Below the pieces are notes generated by a model, which was given only the letters and a program-made list of their open reading frames with translations, was not told the DNA's origin and ran no database searches. 64,000 nt of DNA, from positions 186,001-250,000 of the forward strand of contig NZ_JAQKQJ010000005.1 of NCBI RefSeq assembly GCF_029109325.1, written 5' to 3'. Made by a program: the position numbers and the translations under genes. Source of the stretch: Nodosilinea sp. PGN35 (GTDB taxonomy: Bacteria; Cyanobacteriota; Cyanobacteriia; Phormidesmidales; Phormidesmidaceae). Shown here piece by piece: positions 50,197-57,573 of the stretch (its first letter is position 1; each line of letters begins with the position of its first letter).

Positions 50197-51480
50197 ATGA
50201 GACTCCGCCCCTACGCCCGCTTTGGTCTGTTTGCCCTGCTGGGGTTGATGCTGAGCTGGCTGGTGGCCTGCGGTGGCGGGCAGCCCAGCGCCACCGCCCC
50301 CACCGAGGGCGGCAGTCAGGAGGTCGAATTCTGGACGATGCAGCTCTCCCCCGATTTTGATGACTACTTCAACGGGCTGATTGCTGACTACGAAGCCCAA
50401 AACCCCGGCACCACCGTGCGCTGGGTCGATGTGCCCTGGGCCGACATGCAGAGCAAAATTCTCACCGCCGTCACCGCTGGCACCGCCCCCGATGTGGTCA
50501 ACCTCAACCCCGACTTTGCCGCCCAGCTGGCCAGCCGCAACGCCTGGCTGCCGCTAGATGACAAAGTGCCCGCCGAGGCCAAACAGGTCTATCTGCCCAA
50601 CATCTGGGAGGCCAACACCCTCAACGGCCAGAGCTTTGGCATTCCCTGGTACCTGACCACCAACGTCACCCTGCACAACCAGGACCTGCTAGAGGCCGCT
50701 GGGGTCGAGCCGCCCACCACCTACGCTGAGCTGGCCGAGGTGGCCCAGCGGGTTAAGGACGCCACCGGCAAGTATGCCTACTTCACCACCTTTGTGCCCG
50801 AAGACTCTGCCGACGTGCTGCAATCCTTTGTGCAGATGGGGGTCGAGCTGGTGGATGACCAGGGCCAGGCCGCCTTCGACACCGATGCGGGTCGCGCCGT
50901 GTTCCAGTACTGGAGCGACCTCTATCAGCAAGAGCTATTGCCGAGGGAAGTGCTGACCCAGGGTCACCGTCGAGCGATCGATCTCTACCAGTCAGGGGAA
51001 GTGGCGCTGCTCTCGACCGGGGCCGAATTTTTTCCCACCATTGAGGCCAACGCTCCCGACATTGCCGCCGTCACCGGCAGCGGCCCCCAGATCACAGGCG
51101 ACACCGGCAAGACCAATGTGGCCGTGATGAATGTGGTGATTCCGGCGGGTAGCGATGTGCCCGAGGCGGCGCTGGACTTTGCCCTGTACGTCACCAACGA
51201 CGCCAACCAGCTCAGCTTTGCCAAAGCTGCCAACGTGCTGCCTTCCACCGCTGGTGCCCTGGAGGACGAGTACTTTGCTACCGAGGGCACTCAGGGGGTG
51301 GAGAAAGCCCGCTCTGTTAGCGCCGAGCAGATGAACCAGGCCGAGGTACTGATTCCCGCTATGGATGGAGTTAAAGAGCTGCAAGCGATCGTCTACGACA
51401 ACCTGCAAGCGGCAATGCTGGGCCAAAAAACCGTAGATCAGGCCGTCAGCGACGCAGCAGCGGCGTGGAATGCTCGGTAG
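50197..51480 (+). CDS. Sugar-type ABC transporter substrate-binding lipoprotein
   Basis: A 427-aa extracytoplasmic solute-binding protein of the family that serves carbohydrate (CUT1) transporters. The signal peptide FGLFALLGLMLSWLVAC places the lipid-modified cysteine at residue 25. The mature part opens with VEFWTMQLSPDFDDYFNGLI, the family start for sugar binders, and contains FGIPWYLTTNVTLHNQDLL and a later VMNVVIPAG. The start is the ATG at 50197; codons upstream to 50137 add a run of aromatic and basic residues without sense. No permease or ATPase gene adjoins it, so its partners lie elsewhere. The sugar is unknown. Confidence 0.9.
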   Translation: MRLRPYARFGLFALLGLMLSWLVACGGGQPSATAPTEGGSQEVEFWTMQLSPDFDDYFNGLIADYEAQNPGTTVRWVDVPWADMQSKILTAVTAGTAPDVVNLNPDFAAQLASRNAWLPLDDKVPAEAKQVYLPNIWEANTLNGQSFGIPWYLTTNVTLHNQDLLEAAGVEPPTTYAELAEVAQRVKDATGKYAYFTTFVPEDSADVLQSFVQMGVELVDDQGQAAFDTDAGRAVFQYWSDLYQQELLPREVLTQGHRRAIDLYQSGEVALLSTGAEFFPTIEANAPDIAAVTGSGPQITGDTGKTNVAVMNVVIPAGSDVPEAALDFALYVTNDANQLSFAKAANVLPSTAGALEDEYFATEGTQGVEKARSVSAEQMNQAEVLIPAMDGVKELQAIVYDNLQAAMLGQKTVDQAVSDAAAAWNAR

Positions 51481-51511
51481 TAAGTCTTTAGGCTACGGTG
51501 AGCAAGCTCAG

Positions 51512-52432
51512 CTAAATGCTGGCATCTTCAGCTTCGGCAATGCGTCGCAGCGTTTTCTCGCCGATCGCAGCATGCCTGGGGTGATCGGCCAGCCCCGTAT
51601 CCAGCAGCACCACGCCGAAAAAAATAGCCCAGCCCAGGGCTCGTTGTCGGGTGGCCTCAGACACGGGACCGCAGGCGGTGAGTGCCTCCAGTCGCGCCCC
51701 CCTATCGTCAAACAGCATCCACACCGCTGCCAGGTCAGTGGCGCGATCGCCCGCTGTCATATCGCCCCAGTCGATCATTCCGCTCAGCAGGCCATGCTTG
51801 ACCAGAACGTTGCGGGGGTGCAGATCGCCGTGAATCCAGGTGGGTGGGGTATCGATGGGAGCTGCCAGGGCGACCTCCCACTGGGCCTCAATGGCGGGCG
51901 TGATCAGGTCAGTCTTGGTTTTGAGACGCTGGAATCGTTCGGCAATCGCCTCGGCCCGTTGCTTTAGCGGCACACCCCGAAACGGGTTGACGGGGGCATC
52001 GGGCGGCGCGGGGGTGTGCAGGGCGCCAAAAAACTCGCCCAGCCGTTTTGCCTCGGCGGGGTGTGGTGGGCTTACATCAGCTGAGCTGCCCTCAATCCAG
52101 GGCAGTATGCTCCACTGCCAGGGGTAGGTCAGGGCCGGGGTGCCTACCCGGCAGGGGGCAGGCACAGCGATCGGCAGTTGACCCGCAATTTGCGGCAGCC
52201 AGGTCTGCTCGTGCTCAATCAGGGCGGCAGCGATTTGACGGCGGGGGAGACGCACCGAGAGGCGATTGCCCAGGCGAAACATGGCATTGTCCCAGCCTGC
52301 ATCCACAGGGGCGATCGGCAGGTGGGCCAAATCGGGATGCTGAGCCTGGATCAGGCTGTGGACAAGAGCAGCATCGATAGCGACTTCGGCGTCTGGCGTT
52401 TGGGCTAGACGGCCAGGATTTTGCGGCGGCAT
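51512..52432 (-). CDS. Aminoglycoside phosphotransferase (APH) family kinase
   Basis: A 306-aa small-molecule kinase of the APH fold. The N-terminal lobe has GWDNAMFRLGNRLSVRLPRR; the catalytic loop is WIHGDLHPRNVLV (HxDxxxxN) and the metal Asp is in GMIDWGDMTAGD. The aspartates needed for catalysis are present. Most such chromosomal proteins act on metabolites, not antibiotics, so resistance should not be inferred. The ATG at 52432 follows a GTAGGGTGCAT repeat hairpin by about 30 bases; upstream in-frame codons read through that repeat and are not gene-like. Confidence 0.88.
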   Translation of the reverse strand: MPPQNPGRLAQTPDAEVAIDAALVHSLIQAQHPDLAHLPIAPVDAGWDNAMFRLGNRLSVRLPRRQIAAALIEHEQTWLPQIAGQLPIAVPAPCRVGTPALTYPWQWSILPWIEGSSADVSPPHPAEAKRLGEFFGALHTPAPPDAPVNPFRGVPLKQRAEAIAERFQRLKTKTDLITPAIEAQWEVALAAPIDTPPTWIHGDLHPRNVLVKHGLLSGMIDWGDMTAGDRATDLAAVWMLFDDRGARLEALTACGPVSEATRQRALGWAIFFGVVLLDTGLADHPRHAAIGEKTLRRIAEAEDASI

Positions 52433-52463
52433 CACTAGCCCCCTAAGATCGATAGGCAAATCG

Positions 52464-52493
52464 GTAGGGTGCATCCGCGCAGCGATGCACCAC
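52464..52493. repeat. GTAGGGTGCAT hairpin repeat, copy 1
   Basis: GTAGGGTGCATCCGCGCAGC followed by GATGCACCAC: the GTGCAT/ATGCAC arms pair around a 10-base loop. A second copy is at 55604-55633, differing at four or so positions. The form is familiar as a dispersed cyanobacterial repeat. Confidence 0.8.
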
Positions 52494-52602
52494 AAGGGAA
52501 ACTCACACAGAAACCTTCTCCCTACCCTGGGCAGTGGATTACGGCGGGCCAAGCTTGAGCCAGAACCTGGGCCGCTGACCGCCTAATGGCACCCTACGGC
52601 AA

Positions 52603-52983
52603 TTAGGATTTGAGCAGCTGATCGAGAATGGTGCGGGCGGGCTGGGCGCGCTCCAGGGCGCTCTGGTAGTCGTTGTAGAGCTTGAGAATTTTTGACAGAC
52701 CGCCGATGCCGCCGCGCAGCTCCTCCAGTTCGTCACCCGAGAGGAGTTCGCCGTCGAGCAAGCGCAAAATCAGGGGCTTGATGTCGCCCACATCCTGACG
52801 GGCCTTTTGCAGCTTTTCGACGGTGCCCAGCAGGGTTTTGAGGTCTTTGAACAGATCGTCAATCTGGTCGGCATCTACCGATTCGAGATCGTCGGACGCG
52901 AATGCATCCTCTGGCGTCGCTGCCTCTTCTGCCACTGCTTCCACTTCGGCCACCGCCGTTGCCCCATTCTTGACCTGAGCCAT
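52603..52983 (-). CDS. Small acidic helical protein, function unknown
   Basis: A 126-aa soluble protein. The first 45 residues are acidic and Ala/Glu-rich; the rest is helical with heptad-like spacing (LFKDLKTLLGTVEKLQKARQ, LRLLDGELLSGDELEELRGG, LSKILKLYNDYQSALERA). I do not recognise a family. The ATG at 52983 has a GGAGAC site; the frame is open to 53082 but that part is not gene-like. It lies 92 bases downstream of the HpsL-like gene on the same strand, so cotranscription and a link to polysaccharide are possible, unproven. Confidence 0.65.
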   Translation of the reverse strand: MAQVKNGATAVAEVEAVAEEAATPEDAFASDDLESVDADQIDDLFKDLKTLLGTVEKLQKARQDVGDIKPLILRLLDGELLSGDELEELRGGIGGLSKILKLYNDYQSALERAQPARTILDQLLKS

Positions 52984-53074
52984 TGCCTTGTCTCCCAAGC
53001 AACCGTTAACGAAGGCAGTATAGCGCACAAAGTTCAAGTGTACTACACAGGCGGTAAGACCAGTCACACAACGG

Positions 53075-54763
53075 CTACTCAAAGACGATGGTTTCCTGCT
53101 TTTGCAGCTGCTTTTTCTCGCGGGGGGTGAGCTTGCGGCGGCGGCTGGCTTCTTCTAGGCGCTGCTGCAAGCGCTCTTTTTGGTCAATTTCGGGCAGTTT
53201 GAGCACAATGCCCGCTGCCAGCCAGTAATACACATTCACCGGATCTACATCCAGCGGGTAGTAGTAGGGAAACACGCTGATAAACAGCACAAACACCCAC
53301 ATGGATGCGCCGTAGCCCCGCAGGTTGGGGTCTTTGATGGAGCGGTAGGCGCGGAAGGTGGCCACGGTCAGCGTCAGGTACACCGCCAGGGTGGCCAGCA
53401 GCCCCAGGGGGCCAATTTCGTACATCAGCTTGGGATGGTAGGTTTCGACCAGCTCGGTCTTGCCAAAGATGCGGGCGGCGTTGGTGGCGCGGCCTACGCC
53501 TCGACCCAAAATGCCCTGCTGCTGCTTTTGCGCCCAGGCAAACTGTTGCACAATAAATTCGTGGGGCGGCGAGGCTGCCCAGCGGCTTTCAAAACTGGCT
53601 AGGCGCTCGCTCACCACCTCTGGGTTTTGGGCCATAAACACCGTCAGCATGAGGGCCAGGCCAACGCCAATTGGCAGAAATCGCTTTAAATTCGCTACCT
53701 GCCCGGTGAGAATCAACAGGCCGACGATGGTAACAGGCACCAGGGCCAGGGCGATGCGCTGACCCGACACCACCGCCATCACCCCCACCGCCGCCAGCGA
53801 CCCCAAACCCACAATGCGCCAGATCGGGCTGCGATCGCTAAAAGCAGTCCCAAAGGCAAAAAATCCGCTGGAGATTAAAAACCAGCCCCACTGCCAGGGG
53901 GCGTTGAAGGTGCCCGGCAGACGAATCTGGCCCTGGGCCGGGGTGTACAGCAGCGACCCGCCCACAAAGCAGCGGGCCTGGAGTGAAGCCTTAAACAGGT
54001 CTTCGCCCTCGCCGACGGTGCCCTGGCAGATGCCCAGCCGCAGCATCATGTACTGAATGAAGCCCAGACCGCAGCAGACCAAGATCAGCACCACCTGCAT
54101 ACGCAGCAGAAAGTACACATCTTCGCGATCGCGCAGCAAATAATAAATACACGGAATGATCAGCACGTAGCCGATCAGCACCTTTAGCCCCAGCACCCCG
54201 ATCAAAATTGGCACCTCGCCCCCGGCGGCATCGAGCTGCTGCCCGCCATTCACCACCAGCAGGGTCAGCCCGCTCAACCCCAGCAGCACCAGCAGCGGAA
54301 TTTTGAGCATTTGCGGAATAATCAGCGGCTGCCGGGTGCGGCGGCAAAACTGAATTACCCCAATCAGGGCCGGAATGTAGATGGCATCTTTGGCCAGCTG
54401 CAAAATGCCGCTGCCCCCCAGGGCGTAGACCACGGTGCCGCCGAAGGGCACGTAGATGATCAAGCCATAGATGGCCTGGCGAGGATATTTGAAGGAAAGG
54501 GCGAGACAGGCGATCGCCACCACCGCCGCCAGCCCCAGCTTGGGCTCCCCCAGCAGCGCCAGCAGCACCCCAATTAGCCCGGCGGCAAACAGCGTCGCCG
54601 AGAGATACTGAATCAACTCTTTGCGCGCCTTTTGGGCCTGGCGTTTCTTCGCCCGCTCTTCTTTGCGGCTGAGGGGTGGCGCTTGCTCTGCCGTATCCCC
54701 TTTACCTTTACCTCGTCGCCGAGGCTTGGGCGCTTTTGTTTGGGTCTGGGAGGTATTGATCAC
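53075..54763 (-). CDS. hpsL: O-antigen-ligase-like membrane protein, HpsL-like
   Basis: A 562-aa protein with about a dozen membrane segments and an O-antigen ligase/Wzy-type middle region. The start is strongly basic (KPRRRGKGKGD, then KEERAKKRQAQKARKELIQ) and is followed by FKYPRQAIYGLIIYVPFGGTV and LQLAKDAIYIPALIGV, which match the pattern I recall for HpsL, a hormogonium polysaccharide protein of filamentous cyanobacteria. The polymerase-like loop with RLPGTFNAPWQWGW and a basic, coiled C-terminus follow. A role in making or joining an exported polysaccharide is likely; the HpsL name is tentative. No other hps gene adjoins. Confidence 0.7.
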   Translation of the reverse strand: MINTSQTQTKAPKPRRRGKGKGDTAEQAPPLSRKEERAKKRQAQKARKELIQYLSATLFAAGLIGVLLALLGEPKLGLAAVVAIACLALSFKYPRQAIYGLIIYVPFGGTVVYALGGSGILQLAKDAIYIPALIGVIQFCRRTRQPLIIPQMLKIPLLVLLGLSGLTLLVVNGGQQLDAAGGEVPILIGVLGLKVLIGYVLIIPCIYYLLRDREDVYFLLRMQVVLILVCCGLGFIQYMMLRLGICQGTVGEGEDLFKASLQARCFVGGSLLYTPAQGQIRLPGTFNAPWQWGWFLISSGFFAFGTAFSDRSPIWRIVGLGSLAAVGVMAVVSGQRIALALVPVTIVGLLILTGQVANLKRFLPIGVGLALMLTVFMAQNPEVVSERLASFESRWAASPPHEFIVQQFAWAQKQQQGILGRGVGRATNAARIFGKTELVETYHPKLMYEIGPLGLLATLAVYLTLTVATFRAYRSIKDPNLRGYGASMWVFVLFISVFPYYYPLDVDPVNVYYWLAAGIVLKLPEIDQKERLQQRLEEASRRRKLTPREKKQLQKQETIVFE

Positions 54764-54823
54764 CGTGACGAACCATAGGGGCTTTCACTGCCAGGGTACC
54801 TCCTGAGGCTAACCCTTGAGGCG

Positions 54824-55477
54824 TCACCCCCGCTGCTCCTTGAGAATCGCTTGAATGCGCTGGCGGAAGAGGCGGACGGCGCTGCGTTGACCCAGGGTGC
54901 GGCTTTGCTCGATAAAGGAGCCCACTTCATCAATGGGCAAACTGGGAAAAGCCAGGCTAGAGTTCTGTTCTTCGTAACCATCCTCCACGCGGGCATAGAC
55001 CAGCAGCCTTTGATGGGTGTATCGCCACAGCTCAGGCACCCCTAAAGCGGCATAGATAGACTGTTTGTTGACAGAAGAGTTGGTGTAGTCGGACTCAATC
55101 ACCAGGTCTGGGGGTGGATCATTCGACAGATCGATTTTTCGGCCTCGTACTGCCGCCTCATTCTGAATATAAAAGCAGCTATCCGGTTCGACTGCGCGGG
55201 CCAGATCCTCACGCTCCAGGGTTAGCGAGCCGAGCTTTCTGACCTCAATTTCGAGTTCATCGGCGATCGCTTCCACAAAGCTTTCCAACAGTCCTTTGGG
55301 TTCTTCGTGCTCCTCCAGCGGCATTCTCAGCTCCAGCACCCCGCGATCGTAGGCAATTCTCCAGGCGCGATCGCCCCCCACCTCAGCCATTAGGGTTTTG
55401 TAGGTGGGCCAGCTCACCCCCCGCAGCACAATGGGAGGGCTAGGAGAAAGCGGCGAAGGTGGGCGCGTTGTTACCAT
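54824..55477 (-). CDS. Uma2 family putative restriction-type endonuclease
   Basis: A 217-aa protein of the Uma2 family (DUF820), a PD-(D/E)XK nuclease fold greatly expanded in cyanobacteria and of unclear role. The core shows the acidic residues in IDLSNDPPPDLVIESDYTN and the lysine in NKQSIYAALGVPELWRY. The N-terminal half has SWPTYKTLMAEVGGDRAWRI and a helix with GLLESFVEAIADEL. I start at ATG 55477, just past a terminator-like hairpin; ATG codons at 55522 and 55549 would put the hairpin inside the gene. Its leader is odd, as set out in the findings. Confidence 0.85.
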   Translation of the reverse strand: MVTTRPPSPLSPSPPIVLRGVSWPTYKTLMAEVGGDRAWRIAYDRGVLELRMPLEEHEEPKGLLESFVEAIADELEIEVRKLGSLTLEREDLARAVEPDSCFYIQNEAAVRGRKIDLSNDPPPDLVIESDYTNSSVNKQSIYAALGVPELWRYTHQRLLVYARVEDGYEEQNSSLAFPSLPIDEVGSFIEQSRTLGQRSAVRLFRQRIQAILKEQRG

Positions 55478-55487
55478 TGGCGCTGCC

Positions 55488-55517
55488 AAAAAAAATGCCT
55501 GAGGCAGTGATGCCTCA
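55488..55517 (-). terminator. Intrinsic terminator-like hairpin just upstream of the Uma2 gene
   Basis: On the plus strand eight A residues (55488-55495) lie four bases before a stem TGAGGCA (55500-55506), loop GTGA, TGCCTCA (55511-55517). Read on the minus strand this is a 7-bp hairpin followed by eight T. It lies 135 bases beyond the stop of the metallo-beta-lactamase-fold gene and only 10 bases before the chosen Uma2 ATG, so it can end the first and attenuate the second. Confidence 0.7.
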
Positions 55518-55556
55518 AGCATAGCGCGATCGCCCTTAGAGGGAGTCAAGGTATTG

Positions 55557-55598
55557 GGTGTCGGGTTTCAGGTGTCGGGTTTCAGGGGTCGGATTTCA
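55557..55598. repeat. Three-copy 14-bp tandem repeat
   Basis: The unit GGTGTCGGGTTTCA occurs exactly twice (55557-55570 and 55571-55584), then as GGGGTCGGATTTCA (55585-55598). It lies between the Uma2 and metallo-beta-lactamase-fold genes, directly next to the GTAGGGTGCAT repeat. Confidence 0.85.
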
Positions 55599-55603
55599 GA
55601 ACC

Positions 55604-55633
55604 GTAGGGTGCATTCGCGAAGCAATGCACCAC
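55604..55633. repeat. GTAGGGTGCAT hairpin repeat, copy 2
   Basis: GTAGGGTGCATTCGCGAAGC followed by AATGCACCAC. It matches the copy at 52464-52493 in all but a few bases and has the same GTGCAT/ATGCAC arms. It lies 18 bases past the stop of the gene to its right. Confidence 0.8.
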
Positions 55634-55651
55634 AGGCGGGCGGGCCGTATC

Positions 55652-56710
55652 CTACGCCTCAAACCCAAAATCCCAGACGATCGGCTCCCAGCCGTAGGCG
55701 TCGCCCTGGGCGCGCACGTGGCCAATACCGGGAAAGGGCATGTGGGGCACCAGCAGCTTGCGGCGATCGCCCGTCACCATCTCCAGCAGCCGTTTCCGGG
55801 CGGCCACGCCCTCGATGGGGTCGGTGTCAAAGGCCACTTCCCAGTCAGGATTTTCCAGGTTGAGGGGGTCGCTAAAGAACACGTCCCCCGTGGCCAGCAG
55901 GCTGTCGTCGCCGGAGGTGATGAGATAAGAAGACTGCCCGGGGGTGTGGCCCACCGACGCCACCGAGACCACGCCGGGGATGATCTCATCGCCCAGGGCA
56001 AAGCGGGTGGTGCGATTGGCGATCGCCCCCAGCCATTCCTTCGCTACGGCCACCGTGCTTGCCTGGGTATCTGCATCCGAAAGCGCGTTGGGCATGTCTA
56101 CCGTCGGGGCCATCCAAAAGGCCCACTCGGGTTCAGAGATGTAGTAGCTGGCGTTGGTAAACACCGGGCTGCCGCTGGCGTCGAGAATGCCGCCGATGTG
56201 GTCGGGGTGGGCGTGGGTGATGATCACGGTGTCAATGGTGTCGGGGGCAATGCCCGCCGCCGCCAGATTGCCAGCCAGATAGCCCACGGTGGGGCCAAAG
56301 GTGTTGCCCGCCCCGGTATCGATCAGCACCCGGTGCTCATCGGTCTCCAGGTACAGCACATTCAGGTGGGCGAGCACATTGTCCGTCGGCAAAAAGTTAT
56401 CGGCCAGGGCGGCGGCGGCCGCCTCAGGGTCGGCGTTGGGCACAAAGAAGCCCACCGGGAAGCTCAGGGTGCCGTCGCTGACCACCGTGGCCTTGTAGTC
56501 GCCCACGGTGAAGCGGTAGGTCGTGGCATTGGTGGGGGTGGCCCGATCTAGGGCGGGTTCAGCCTGGGCCAGGGCCGTTGCGGATGGCACGTGCAGCCCG
56601 CCCAGCCAGAGAGAAACGCCGAGGGTCGCCGTGGCAACGAGGCCCATCAGGCCCCAACGCTTCAGGCCCCATCGGGTTGAACGCTTTGCAGCAGCTAAAA
56701 AATTGGGCAC
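55652..56710 (-). CDS. Exported metallo-beta-lactamase-fold hydrolase
   Basis: A 352-aa MBL-fold protein. The N-terminus has a signal peptide-like segment (GLMGLVATATLGVSLWLGGL, about residues 20-39) with a likely cleavage near ATALAQA, so it should act in the periplasm. The metal-binding motif is IITHAHPDHIGG; other ligands lie in VASVGHTPGQSSY and LATGDVFF, with a late HMPFPGIGH. The substrate is unknown; similar exported proteins include quorum-signal lactonases and phosphonate or sulfatase relatives. The frame begins with a basic MPNFLAAAKRSTRWGLKRW. It lies upstream of the Uma2 gene on the same strand. Confidence 0.88.
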   Translation of the reverse strand: MPNFLAAAKRSTRWGLKRWGLMGLVATATLGVSLWLGGLHVPSATALAQAEPALDRATPTNATTYRFTVGDYKATVVSDGTLSFPVGFFVPNADPEAAAAALADNFLPTDNVLAHLNVLYLETDEHRVLIDTGAGNTFGPTVGYLAGNLAAAGIAPDTIDTVIITHAHPDHIGGILDASGSPVFTNASYYISEPEWAFWMAPTVDMPNALSDADTQASTVAVAKEWLGAIANRTTRFALGDEIIPGVVSVASVGHTPGQSSYLITSGDDSLLATGDVFFSDPLNLENPDWEVAFDTDPIEGVAARKRLLEMVTGDRRKLLVPHMPFPGIGHVRAQGDAYGWEPIVWDFGFEA

Positions 56711-56867
56711 GAATCGTCTCCTCAGTACATCGACAGGCTTTTATCGGGGCATATCTCCCCTACCCTCACCTATGGTAGGGCAGCGGGCTTGCCGCCGCAG
56801 ATTGCTGGATTAGGATGGAGCTAGCGATCGCCCTAGATCGCCATCCCTCTGGCCAGCCAAGGTAGCC

Positions 56868-57188
56868 ATGTCGCCGCTCACCCCCGCCCTGCTCGATACC
56901 ATCACCCAGCGTTTGGTGTTTGCCCTCCAGCCAGAGCAGATCATTTTGTTTGGCTCCTACGCCTACGGCGAACCCAACGCCGACAGCGACATCGACCTGC
57001 TGGTAATTGTCTCCCAGTCTGACGAACCTGGCTACCGGCGGGCGCGGGTCGCCTACAAAGCGCTGCGGGGGTTGGGAATTCCCAAAGATATTTTGGTCAT
57101 GACCCGCGCAGAGGTCGAGCGCAAAAAGAACGTCGTCAGTTCCCTGGTCTGTCAAGCGCTGCGTCAGGGAAAGGTCCTTTATGGTTGA
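56868..57188 (+). CDS. MNT-domain nucleotidyltransferase (HEPN partner)
   Basis: A 106-aa minimal nucleotidyltransferase. The active site is IILFGSYAYGEPNADSDIDL, which fits GSx10DxD, followed by LLVIV. The third carboxylate is likely in KDILVM. In HEPN-MNT modules such proteins act as antitoxins that AMPylate the HEPN partner. It overlaps the HEPN gene by eight bases (57181-57188), so the two are translationally coupled. The local base composition is not far from the neighbours at the start but shifts in the HEPN gene. Confidence 0.88.
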   Translation: MSPLTPALLDTITQRLVFALQPEQIILFGSYAYGEPNADSDIDLLVIVSQSDEPGYRRARVAYKALRGLGIPKDILVMTRAEVERKKNVVSSLVCQALRQGKVLYG

Positions 57189-57567
57189 CGATAAGCAAGC
57201 CGAAGTCGAGAAGTGGTTGAAAATCAGTAGGCGGGATCTGCAATCCGCTAGAACACTTCTCAAAGCCCTCATCCTCGAAAACGTTGTTTTCCATTGCCAG
57301 CAGTCGGCAGAGAAAACGCTGAAGGCCTATCTCGTGCATCAAGACATAGTTTTTCCAAAAACTCACGACCTGGATATTTTGCTTGACCTCTGCTCACAAG
57401 CCGATGCAGATTTCAGACGTTGGGATGACGCAGCAGATGTTTTAACTCCCTACGCTACGCAGTTTCGATATCCTTCAGACAGCCTTGAACCCGAGGAAGA
57501 AGATGCCCAGCAGGCGATAGATTTGGCAGCTTCGATACTCGATTTTGTTATGCAAAAATTGCCCTAG
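57181..57567 (+). CDS. HEPN domain protein
   Basis: A 128-aa all-helical HEPN-domain protein. The pattern WLKISRRDLQSARTLLKA, then FHCQQSAEKTLKAYLVHQD, PKTHDLDILL and FRYPSDS is that of the HEPN (PF05168) group that pairs with MNT proteins. The canonical RNase motif Rx4-6H with a following tyrosine, needed for HepT toxicity, is not present, so this may be a non-nucleolytic member. The gene is clearly lower in GC than the histidine kinase that follows. It overlaps the MNT gene by eight bases and ends six bases before the kinase ATG. Confidence 0.87.
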   Translation: MVDDKQAEVEKWLKISRRDLQSARTLLKALILENVVFHCQQSAEKTLKAYLVHQDIVFPKTHDLDILLDLCSQADADFRRWDDAADVLTPYATQFRYPSDSLEPEEEDAQQAIDLAASILDFVMQKLP

Positions 57568-57573
57568 AGGTCT

